Part shown: piece by piece, positions 32,520 through 40,089 of the stretch
Layout: the number at the start of each line of letters is the position of its first letter
Position numbering within the stretch: the first letter of the stretch is position 1
Origin: Rubneribacter badeniensis
GTDB lineage: Bacteria > Actinomycetota > Coriobacteriia > Coriobacteriales > Eggerthellaceae
Direction: 5' to 3'
DNA length: 43,093 nt
Assembly (NCBI RefSeq): GCF_002899695.1
Contig: NZ_PPEL01000015.1
Location: 1-43,093 of the forward strand
Position numbers and translations under genes: made by a program
The notes under the pieces: model-generated
Databases searched by the model: none
The model's input: the letters and a program-made list of their open reading frames with translations, nothing else
Told to the model about the DNA's origin: nothing

Positions 32520-32559
32520 CAAAAACGCAGTCAACTACTCGCGCAGCTGCGCCGCAGCG

Positions 32560-35500
32560 TTACGCATCCGCGTACAGCTCCTTGAGCTTCACCAAGTGCT
32601 CGTAGCGATCCATGGCGGCTTTCTCGTTGCGCTCAAACAGCTCGGCGGCGCGCTCGGGAAACTCGCGCGTCAAGCGGCTGTAGCGCGCCTCGTTCATGAG
32701 GAACTCCTGGTAGCCACCCGCCGGCTCCTTGGAATCGAGCGTGAACTTCTTGCCCGCGGGAGCCGCCGGGTTGTAGCGGAACAGGTTCCAGTACCCGCAC
32801 TCCACGGCCTTCTTCATCTCGTCCTGGCAGTTCGCCATGCCGCCCTTGATGGAGTGCATCTCGCACGGCGAGTAGCCAATGATAAGCGACGGCCCCGGAT
32901 ACGCCTCGGCCTCGGCGATGGCCTTGATGGTCTGCGCCGGCTTGGCGCCCATGGCCACCTGCGCCACGTACACGTAGCCGTAGGCCATGGCGATCTCGGT
33001 GAGGCTCTTCTTCGTGATGTCCTTGCCCGAAGCCGCGAACTGGGCCACCTGGCCGATGTTGGAAGCTTTCGACGCCTGACCACCGGTGTTGGAGTACACC
33101 TCGGTGTCGAACACGAACACGTTCACATCCTCGCCGGACGCCAGGACGTGGTCAAGGCCGCCGTAGCCGATGTCGTAGGCCCAGCCGTCGCCGCCGAAGA
33201 TCCAGACGGACTTCTTGGCCAGGTAATCCTTGTCGGCCAAGATCTCGGGCGCCGCAGGGCAGCCGTCGGCGGCTGCGGCCTCGAGCGCCGGGATGAGCGC
33301 CTTGGCGGCCGCGGCATTCGCCTCGCCGTCGTCGCGCGTGTCCAGGAACGCCGCGATGAGCTCCTTCGTGGCCTCGGGCGTCTTGTCGCTGGCGGCCATC
33401 TCCTCAAGCTTGCCCACCAGACGGTTGCGCACCGCCTCGTGGCCGAGCAGCATGCCCAGACCGTGCTCGGCGTTGTCCTCGAACAGCGAGTTCGACCACG
33501 CCGGGCCGTGGCCCTCCTTGTTCACCGTGTACGGCGACGTGGCGGCCGGACCGCCCCAGATGGACGAGCAGCCGGTGGCGTTCGTGATGTACATGCGGTC
33601 GCCGAAGAGCTGCGTGACCAGCTTCGCGTAAGCCGTCTCGGCGCAGCCCGCGCAGGCGCCGGAGAACTCCAGCAGCGGCTGCTTGAACTGGCTGCCCTTG
33701 ACCGAGGCGTCCTCCAGCTCCGGCTTCGGCGCCACGCTGTCCACGCAGTAGTCGAACACGTCCTGCTCGGCCAGCTGGCTCTCGGTGGGAACCATGGCCA
33801 GCGAGTCGGACGGGCACACGTTCACGCACACGCCGCAGCCCATGCAGTCGAGCGGAGAGATGGCCAGCGTGTACTGCAGGCCGGCCGCAGCCTTGCCCTT
33901 GGCGGGCGCGAGCTTGATGGCGGCGGGGGCGGCGGCAGCCTCCTCGTCCGTGAGGGCGAAGGGACGGATGGTGGCGTGCGGACACGCGAAGGCGCACTGG
34001 TTGCACTGGATGCAGGTGGCGGCGTCCCATGCGGGCACGCTCACGGCCACGCCGCGCTTCTCGTAGGCGGCCGCACCCTGCTCGAACTGGCCGTCGACGT
34101 GCGCGACGAACGCGGACACGGGCAGGCGGTCGCCGTCCATGCGGCCCACCGGCTCCATGATCTCGCGGACCATCTTCACGAGCTCGGGGCGTCCCGCAAG
34201 CTCGGGCTCCGGCGCGTCGTCCGTGGCGTTCGCCCACGCGGCCGGCACCTCCACCTGCTTGAACGCCGTGGCGCCCGCATCGATGGCGCGGTGGTTCATG
34301 TCCACGACGTCCTGACCCTTCTTCAGGTAGGACTTCGTGGCCGCATCCTTCATGTACTGGATGGCCTCGGCCTGCGGCATGACGTTCGCCAGCGTGAAGA
34401 AGGCGGACTGCAGGATGGTGTTCGTGCGCTTGCCCATGCCGATCTCGCGGGCGAGGTCGATGGCGTTGATGGTGTAGAGCTTGATGTCGTTCTCGGCGAT
34501 GTAGCGCTTCGCCTCGGCGTTCAGGTGGTGCTCAAGCTCCTCGGGCGTCCACTGGCAGTTGATCATGAACGTGCCGCCCGGCTTCACATCGTTCACCATG
34601 CGGAAGCCCTTGGTGACGTAGGACGGGTTGTGGCAGGCCACGAAGTCAGCCTTGTTCACATAGTAGGTGCTGCGGATGGGCGCGTCGCCGAAGCGCAGGT
34701 GGCTGATGGTCACGCCGCCGGTCTTCTTCGAGTCGTACTGGAAGTAGGCCTGCACGTACTTGTCGGTGTGGTCGCCGATGATCTTGATGGAGTTCTTGTT
34801 CGCGCCCACCGTGCCGTCGCCGCCGAGGCCCCAGAACTTGCACTCGATGGTGCCCTCGGCCGCCGTGTTGGGGCAGTTCGGATCCTCGGGAAGCGACAGA
34901 TTCGTCACGTCGTCCACGATGCCCACGGTGAACTCGCGGCGTGGCTCGTCCTTCGCAAGCTCGGTGAAGATGGCGAACACCGACGAGGGCGGGGTGTCCT
35001 TCGAAGAGAGGCCGTAGCGGCCGCCCGTCACGACGACGTCCTCGCGGCCCTCGTGCGCAAGCGCGTTCACCACGTCCATGTACAACGGCTCGCCGAGCGC
35101 GCCCGGCTCCTTCGTGCGGTCCATGACGGCCACCTTCTTCGCCGTCGCGGGCAGCGCCTCTGCGAACCTCGCCGACACGAACGGGCGGTACAGGCGCACC
35201 TTCACGAGGCCCACCTTCTCCCCGTGCGCGTTCAGGTAGTCCACGACCTCCTCCACCACGTCGCAGAACGAGCCCATCGCCACGATCACGCGGTCGGCGT
35301 CGGGTGCGCCGTAGTAGTTGAACAGCTGGTAGTTCGTGCCCAGCTTCGCGTTCACCTGGGCCATGTAGTCCTCGACGACGGCGGGCAGCGCATCGTAGAC
35401 GCCGTTGCACGCCTCGCGATGCTGGAAGAAGATGTCGCCGTTCTCGTGGCTACCGCGCATGGCCGGCCGCTCGGGGTTGAGCGCGTGCTCGCGGAAGGCA

Positions 35501-36102
35501 CGCACCGCGTCCATGTCGCACATCTCGGCCAAATCGTCGTAGTCCCACACGGCGATCTTCTGCACCTCGTGGGAGGTGCGGAAGCCGTCGAAGAAGTTGA
35601 TGAAGGGGATGCGGCCCTTGATGGCGGAAAGATGCGCCACCGCGGAGAGGTCCATGACCTCCTGCACGTTCGTCTCGGCGAGCATGGCGAAACCGGTCTG
35701 CCTGCACGCCATGACGTCGGAATGGTCGCCGAAGATGGACAGCGCCTGCGTGGCGACCGTGCGGGCGCTCACGTGCAGCACGCACGGCAGCATCTCGGCG
35801 GCGATCTTGTACATGTTGGGAATCATGAGAAGCAGGCCCTGCGAGGCCGTGTACGTGGTGGTCAGCGCGCCGGCGGCCAAAGAGCCGTGCACCGCGCCCG
35901 CAGCGCCCCCCTCGGACTGCATCTCGCACACCTTCACCGTGGTGCCGAAGATGTTCTTCTTGCCGGCCGCCGACCACTGATCGACAAGGTCGGCCATGGG
36001 GCTCGAGGGGGTGATGGGGTAGATGCCCGCCACCTCGGTGAACGCATAGGAGACGTAGGCTGCGGCGTTGTTGCCGTCCATCGATTTGAATTCTCTCGTC
36101 AT
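32560..36102 (-). CDS. nifJ: Pyruvate:ferredoxin (flavodoxin) oxidoreductase
   Basis: 1180 residues, the size of the single-chain homodimeric enzyme. It decarboxylates pyruvate to acetyl-CoA and reduces ferredoxin. Domains in order: N-terminal pyrimidine-binding domain (GNNAAAYVSYAFTEVAGIYPITPSSPM), CoA-side domain (VIVAMGSFCDVVEE), gamma domain, two ferredoxin clusters (CIQCNQCAFACPHA, CMGCGVCVNVCPSD), a further cluster region with CAGCAETAYAKL and ATGCSS, and the TPP site GDGWAYDIGYGG...NTGGQ. The C-terminal tail is present. ATG 36102 has AAAGGAG eight bases upstream; upstream open frame is spurious. TGGTATCAT (36172-36180) is a candidate extended -10. Strong terminator downstream. Confidence 0.98.
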   Translation of the reverse strand: MTREFKSMDGNNAAAYVSYAFTEVAGIYPITPSSPMADLVDQWSAAGKKNIFGTTVKVCEMQSEGGAAGAVHGSLAAGALTTTYTASQGLLLMIPNMYKIAAEMLPCVLHVSARTVATQALSIFGDHSDVMACRQTGFAMLAETNVQEVMDLSAVAHLSAIKGRIPFINFFDGFRTSHEVQKIAVWDYDDLAEMCDMDAVRAFREHALNPERPAMRGSHENGDIFFQHREACNGVYDALPAVVEDYMAQVNAKLGTNYQLFNYYGAPDADRVIVAMGSFCDVVEEVVDYLNAHGEKVGLVKVRLYRPFVSARFAEALPATAKKVAVMDRTKEPGALGEPLYMDVVNALAHEGREDVVVTGGRYGLSSKDTPPSSVFAIFTELAKDEPRREFTVGIVDDVTNLSLPEDPNCPNTAAEGTIECKFWGLGGDGTVGANKNSIKIIGDHTDKYVQAYFQYDSKKTGGVTISHLRFGDAPIRSTYYVNKADFVACHNPSYVTKGFRMVNDVKPGGTFMINCQWTPEELEHHLNAEAKRYIAENDIKLYTINAIDLAREIGMGKRTNTILQSAFFTLANVMPQAEAIQYMKDAATKSYLKKGQDVVDMNHRAIDAGATAFKQVEVPAAWANATDDAPEPELAGRPELVKMVREIMEPVGRMDGDRLPVSAFVAHVDGQFEQGAAAYEKRGVAVSVPAWDAATCIQCNQCAFACPHATIRPFALTDEEAAAAPAAIKLAPAKGKAAAGLQYTLAISPLDCMGCGVCVNVCPSDSLAMVPTESQLAEQDVFDYCVDSVAPKPELEDASVKGSQFKQPLLEFSGACAGCAETAYAKLVTQLFGDRMYITNATGCSSIWGGPAATSPYTVNKEGHGPAWSNSLFEDNAEHGLGMLLGHEAVRNRLVGKLEEMAASDKTPEATKELIAAFLDTRDDGEANAAAAKALIPALEAAAADGCPAAPEILADKDYLAKKSVWIFGGDGWAYDIGYGGLDHVLASGEDVNVFVFDTEVYSNTGGQASKASNIGQVAQFAASGKDITKKSLTEIAMAYGYVYVAQVAMGAKPAQTIKAIAEAEAYPGPSLIIGYSPCEMHSIKGGMANCQDEMKKAVECGYWNLFRYNPAAPAGKKFTLDSKEPAGGYQEFLMNEARYSRLTREFPERAAELFERNEKAAMDRYEHLVKLKELYADA

Positions 36103-36586
36103 ATCTTCCTCTCCTTTGAAGGGGGGAACCTGCCCCGTCGGAAGCTCGCGCGCGAGCACGCATCGAACCTTATGATACCAGCGCGCATTCGCACGGCGCG
36201 GCGCACGACGGCGGGTGGTTCGCCGCGGTCGCCGTTCGTCGGCAAGCGGCCCCGAAATGTGACGGGGGCGTGGAGAGCGTTGCGGCCCCGCAAGCCCAAC
36301 CCGCGTATAGGGCTTTGCCCGGTGACTCGACGAGCCACCCCAGCCTGCACCAATCCCGGCTTGACGGAGAAGAAGCCGCTTGCGTGCGAAAGAGGAGAGC
36401 CGCAACCCGCGATGCGCCCGCCGCATCCGCATGCATCGACCGACCCCCAAAGAAGAACACCGCGCGAAAAGCGGCGGCGAACCCGTCGTCAGCCCCCTCC
36501 CCCGGCACGCGCTACGAAACACGCACCATGGACGCCAGAAAACTCGCCGGGACGCACGGGAAGCCCGCACGAACCAGGGCCGCATC
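36103..36586. other. Intergenic region between nifJ and vsr
   Basis: 484 bases, GC-rich. On the minus strand an extended -10 (TGGTATCAT, complement 36172-36180) about 70 bases before the nifJ ATG is the likely promoter. I see no gene, terminator or repeat in the rest (36185-36586). Confidence 0.5.
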
Positions 36587-37168
36587 CTACACCCGCAGCT
36601 CCTTGCCCAGCTCCTCGGCCAACACGGGGAGCAGTTCGGCGAACGTGGCGTCGATCTCCTTCTTCTTCAGCTGACACTCCCAGATGACGTGGACCTTCCA
36701 CCCCAGGGCCTCGAGCTCGGCCACGCTGCGCTCGTCGCGCTCGACGTTGCGTTGGAACTTCACCACCCAGTATTCCACGTTGCTCTTCGGCATGCGCGGC
36801 TTGCAGCGCGGGCACCGGTGCCAGAAACATCCGTTGATGAACAGGGCCGTTTTCTTGCCCGGCCACGCCACGTCGGGACGGCCCGGCACCTTCCACTGCA
36901 GACGGTAGCCCCCAAGCCCCGCCGCACGCAACCGCGCGCGCACGAGAAGCTCCGGCTTGGTGTTGGCGCGCTTGTTGCCCTTCATCGACTTGCGCACATG
37001 CTCGTTGGTGGCCGGAGGAGGCTCGATGCGGCGAGCGGCAGGCAACGCGGGGCGAGCGGCAAGAGCGCACTCAAGCGCGGCAAGCGAGCAGCTCAAAGAG
37101 GAATCGCGGCAGTCGGCAGCCGCAAAAGCCGCATGATCGATATGTTGACAAACGGTCATTCGCAGCAT
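36587..37168 (-). CDS. vsr: Very-short-patch-repair (Vsr) type DNA mismatch endonuclease
   Basis: About 193 residues. The core begins near the middle: K-G-N-K-R-A-N-T-K-P-E-L-L-V-R (catalytic Glu motif), G-Y-R-L-Q-W-K-V-P-G-R-P-D-V-A-W (catalytic Asp), T-A-L-F-I-N-G-C-F-W-H-R-C-P-R-C (Zn-binding Cys/His) and FQRNVERDERSVAELEALGWKVHVIWECQL. It nicks T:G mismatches arising from deamination of 5-methylcytosine. The usual length is about 140, so some 55 N-terminal residues of low complexity are extra; the true start may be the GTG just before RKSMKGNKR or ATG 37159. No cytosine methylase gene is next to it, which is unusual. Confidence 0.88.
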   Translation of the reverse strand: MLRMTVCQHIDHAAFAAADCRDSSLSCSLAALECALAARPALPAARRIEPPPATNEHVRKSMKGNKRANTKPELLVRARLRAAGLGGYRLQWKVPGRPDVAWPGKKTALFINGCFWHRCPRCKPRMPKSNVEYWVVKFQRNVERDERSVAELEALGWKVHVIWECQLKKKEIDATFAELLPVLAEELGKELRV

Positions 37169-37239
37169 GATACCACGCATCTCCCCAGATCAATCTTTTA
37201 CAAGCGGGAAGATCGCTGATAAAAACGCTTTACAAGTCC

Positions 37240-37268
37240 TTTATTTTCTGAAGGTTTTCCGAGATAAT
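37240..37268 (+). promoter_or_regulatory. Promoter of the ABC importer operon
   Basis: TTTATT (37240-37245), 17 bases, GATAAT (37263-37268). Two TTTACAAG direct repeats (37197-37204, 37229-37236) lie just upstream. The leader can form two hairpins, GCGTGCC/GGCACGC (37285-37301) and CGGGGC/GCCCCG (37311-37326), before the RBS. Confidence 0.6.
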
Positions 37269-37349
37269 GGGGGCGCTGTTGTGCGCGTGCCCTAGGCACG
37301 CACGTACGCTCGGGGCCCACGCCCCGATATCCAGAACGGAGGGAAACCT

Positions 37350-38954
37350 ATGGAACAGCCCATCAAGGCAACTTTGTCTCGTCGCACGTTTTTGGCGGGC
37401 AGCGCTGTTGCGGCGGCCGCGGCGGGCCTCACCCTCGCCGGGTGCGGCGGCGGTGGCGGCGACACCGGCTCCACCACGACGACCGATAACGGCACGGTGG
37501 CCCAGGGCGGCACGCTGACGGCGGCCGTGGCCTACGAGACGAACAACTACCTGCCGCCGAACAACTCCTCGGCGCTGGCGGTTGGCGCGAACTGGCACGT
37601 GGTGGAGGGCCTCTACGAGCTCGACATGGCCACCTACAAGCCCTACGCGGCACTGGCCGCGGGCGACCCGGTCGAGGTGTCCGAGACCGAGTACGAGGTG
37701 ACGCTGCGCGACGGCGCGAAGTTCTCCGACGGCACCGACGTGAAGGCATCCGACGTGGTGGCCTCCTACGAGCGCACGGTGGGCGCCGAGGGCGCGCTGT
37801 ACCTGTCGATGCTCGACTTCATCGACAGCGTCGAGGCCAAGGACGACACGACGGTCACCTTCAAGCTTGCGCACCCGTTCTCGCTCGTGAAGGAGCGCCT
37901 CGCGCTCATCAAGGTGGTTCCCGAGTCGGCCACCGACGCCGACCTCACGAAGCAGCCCGTCGGCTCCGGTCCGTGGATGTACCAGTCCATCAGCGAGTCC
38001 GCCATCGAGTTCGTGCCCAACGAGCACTACACCGGCTCCAAGCCGGCCAAGGCCGACACCATGCACTGGGACATCATCAAGGACGACACGGCCCGCACGA
38101 CGGCCATGCAGTCGGCCACCGTCGCCGTCATGGAGAACGTCCCCGCCACCGTGGCCGACCAGCTGACCGGTGCCGGCGCCGCGGTCGAGTCGGTGCAGGG
38201 CTTCAACCTGCCCTTCCTCATGTTCAACACGAAGAAGGCCCCCTTCGACGACGCGCGCGTGCGTCAGGCGTTCTTCTACGCCATCGACGTGAACAAGCTC
38301 ATCAGCAACGCCATGAGCGGCCTGGCCGCCCCGGTGAAGAGCTTCCTGCCCGAGGATCACGCGAACTTCCACGAGGCATCGACGGTCTACGAGCAGAACG
38401 CCGACATGGCCAAGCGCTTGCTGGAAGAGGCCGGCGTGACCACCATCGACTGCACGCTCGACACCACGGACGCCTCTTGGATCAAGGACCTGTCGCCCTC
38501 CATCAAGGAGGATCTGGGCAAGGTGGGCATCAACGTCACCATCCAGGAGCAGGCGTCTGCCGCGCTGTACTCGAACCGCTGCGACACCGACGAAGAGGTG
38601 CAGCCCTTCGACGTGGTGCTGGCGCCGGGCGACCCCACCGTGTTCGGCAACGACCCCGACCTGTTGATGAACTGGTGGTACGGCGATAACAGCTGGACTC
38701 AGAAGCGCTCGAGTTGGAAGGGTTCTGCGGAGTACGAGCAGCTGCACGAGCTCATGAGCCAGGCCGTCGAAACCACCGGCAGCGAGCAGCAGGAGCTGTG
38801 GAACCGGTGCTTCGACATCATCGCCGAGCAGGTGCCGCTGTACCCGCTGTTCCACCGCCAGATGACCACGGCCTACTACGAGTCCATGGTCACGGGCTTC
38901 AAGCCCATCAGCACGACCGGCCTGAACCTGCTCGACGCCGCAGCCACCGCATAG
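37350..38954 (+). CDS. Peptide/nickel-type ABC transporter substrate-binding lipoprotein
   Basis: 534 residues, SBP family 5 (DppA/OppA). SRRTFLAG (10-17) is a Tat motif and LAGC (29-32) a lipobox, so it is a Tat-exported lipoprotein anchored outside the membrane. The mature part has YELDMATYKPYAALA, the family block (TLRDGAKFSDGTDVKASDVVASYER), KQPVGSGPWMYQ and the C-terminal DVVLAPGDPTVFGNDPDLLMNWWYG. It captures a peptide-like or other small ligand for the permease genes behind it; the ligand cannot be read. ATG 37350 has GGAGGG six bases upstream. A hairpin 50 bases after the stop should keep expression of the permeases lower than that of the binding protein. Confidence 0.94.
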   Translation: MEQPIKATLSRRTFLAGSAVAAAAAGLTLAGCGGGGGDTGSTTTTDNGTVAQGGTLTAAVAYETNNYLPPNNSSALAVGANWHVVEGLYELDMATYKPYAALAAGDPVEVSETEYEVTLRDGAKFSDGTDVKASDVVASYERTVGAEGALYLSMLDFIDSVEAKDDTTVTFKLAHPFSLVKERLALIKVVPESATDADLTKQPVGSGPWMYQSISESAIEFVPNEHYTGSKPAKADTMHWDIIKDDTARTTAMQSATVAVMENVPATVADQLTGAGAAVESVQGFNLPFLMFNTKKAPFDDARVRQAFFYAIDVNKLISNAMSGLAAPVKSFLPEDHANFHEASTVYEQNADMAKRLLEEAGVTTIDCTLDTTDASWIKDLSPSIKEDLGKVGINVTIQEQASAALYSNRCDTDEEVQPFDVVLAPGDPTVFGNDPDLLMNWWYGDNSWTQKRSSWKGSAEYEQLHELMSQAVETTGSEQQELWNRCFDIIAEQVPLYPLFHRQMTTAYYESMVTGFKPISTTGLNLLDAAATA

Positions 38955-39003
38955 TCGCTGCGCAATACCCGAGCACAGGACGCATGTTCTGCGCTATAAT
39001 CGA

Positions 39004-39041
39004 AAACGGCCCGTATCGCTTCGCTGCGGTGCGGGCCGTTT
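39004..39041 (+). terminator. Attenuator hairpin after the substrate-binding protein gene
   Basis: AAACGGCCCG (39004-39013) pairs with CGGGCCGTTT (39032-39041), followed by CTTAGC. The short T-run suggests partial termination, typical between an abundant binding protein and its permease genes. Confidence 0.65.
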
Positions 39042-39125
39042 CTTAGCAAGACGGGCCGAAAGCCCGCGAGGCAGGCGGGTTCCGCGCAAGGGTCGGAGCC
39101 CACGAACGCGCGAAAGGAGGACGTG

Positions 39126-40085
39126 GTGAACAACCTTCTCCGCTTGATCGGCAACCGACTGATCGCCTTGCCCATCATGGTGTTCGGCGTCACCATCCTC
39201 GTCTTCTTCCTCATGTCGTTCTCCCCCATCGATCCGGCATACTCGGCGTTGGGCGAGGGAGCGTCGCAGGAAGCCCTCAACGCGTACCGCGAAAGTCACG
39301 GGCTGAACGATCCGTGGATCGTGCAGTACGGGAACTTCATGGTGGGCTTGTTCCAAGGAGACTTGGGCACCTACGGTGCGAACGAGGCGTCCGTCGGCGA
39401 CAAGATCGCCCAGGCACTGCCGATCACTCTGCAGCTGACGTTTTTCGGCCTGGTGATCGCCGTCGTGCTCGCCACCATCCTCGGCGTGGTATCCGCTGTG
39501 TACCGCGACAAGTGGCCCGACCAGATCATCCGCGTGTTCTCCATCGCCTGCATCGCCACGCCGTCTTTCTGGCTGGCCGTGCTGTTGATCTTGCTGTTCA
39601 CGGTGACGCTCAACAACATGCTGCCGGCTGCAGGCGCGCTTCCCGACATCTCCAAGGATCCTGCCGGCTACTTCGCCCGCATGGCGCTTCCCTCGTTCGC
39701 CTTGGGCGTGCCCGTGGCGGGCCAGCTCACCCGCGTTATCCGCACCTCCATGGTGGAGGAGCTCGACAAAGACTACGTGCGCACGGCCATCGGCGCGGGC
39801 ATCCCGCGCAGCATCGTCATCGCGCGCAACGTGCTGCGCAACGCGCTCATCACGCCGGTCACGGTGCTGGGCCTGCGCATCGGCTATCTCATCGGCGGCG
39901 CTGTGGTCATCGAGGTCATCTTCAACCTGCCCGGCATGGGCATGACCATCGTCCAAGGCGTGCAGAACAACTACCCCACGCTCGTCCAAGGCGTCACGCT
40001 CACGGTGGCTTTGACGTTCATCGTGATCAACGTCGTCGTGGACATGCTCTACATCCTCATCGACCCGCGGATTAGGACGGTGTAG
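39126..40085 (+). CDS. ABC transporter permease, DppB type
   Basis: 319 residues, six helices. It has the DppB/OppB features: long first periplasmic loop with SPIDPAYSALGEGASQEALNAYRESHGLNDPWIVQYGNF, GDLGTYGANEASVGDKIAQALPITLQLT, and the EAA loop RTAIGAGIPRSIVIARNVLRNALITPVTVLG. Two GTG codons stand in a row at 39123 and 39126; GGAGG ends at 39120, so the second has the better five-base spacing. The stop is five bases before the next ATG. It forms the channel with the permease half of the fusion protein downstream. Confidence 0.93.
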   Translation: MNNLLRLIGNRLIALPIMVFGVTILVFFLMSFSPIDPAYSALGEGASQEALNAYRESHGLNDPWIVQYGNFMVGLFQGDLGTYGANEASVGDKIAQALPITLQLTFFGLVIAVVLATILGVVSAVYRDKWPDQIIRVFSIACIATPSFWLAVLLILLFTVTLNNMLPAAGALPDISKDPAGYFARMALPSFALGVPVAGQLTRVIRTSMVEELDKDYVRTAIGAGIPRSIVIARNVLRNALITPVTVLGLRIGYLIGGAVVIEVIFNLPGMGMTIVQGVQNNYPTLVQGVTLTVALTFIVINVVVDMLYILIDPRIRTV

Positions 40086-40089
40086 ACCC

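Larger units (their letters stand above)
31686..32559. other. Large noncoding region with parS, pyrimidine tract and inverted repeat
   Basis: 874 bases, no credible gene (open frames here are low-complexity shadows). In order: parS at 31937-31952, nine G at 31980-31988, a strongly pyrimidine-rich stretch (about 32010-32105), a 26-bp inverted repeat (32164-32189/32289-32314), CCCGCC-rich irregular repeats (about 32345-32440) and the nifJ terminator at 32495-32519. Confidence 0.6.

Noticed and set aside
31720-32605. Open frames of 176-234 codons on both strands around parS
   Set aside because: Low-complexity Arg/Ala/Pro-rich translations that mirror the inverted repeat; no RBS or homology.
36170-36508. 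112-codon minus-strand frame between nifJ and vsr
   Set aside because: No RBS, biased composition, covers the likely nifJ promoter.
32596-36687. 1363-codon plus-strand open frame opposite nifJ
   Set aside because: Antisense shadow; nifJ on the other strand has every family motif.
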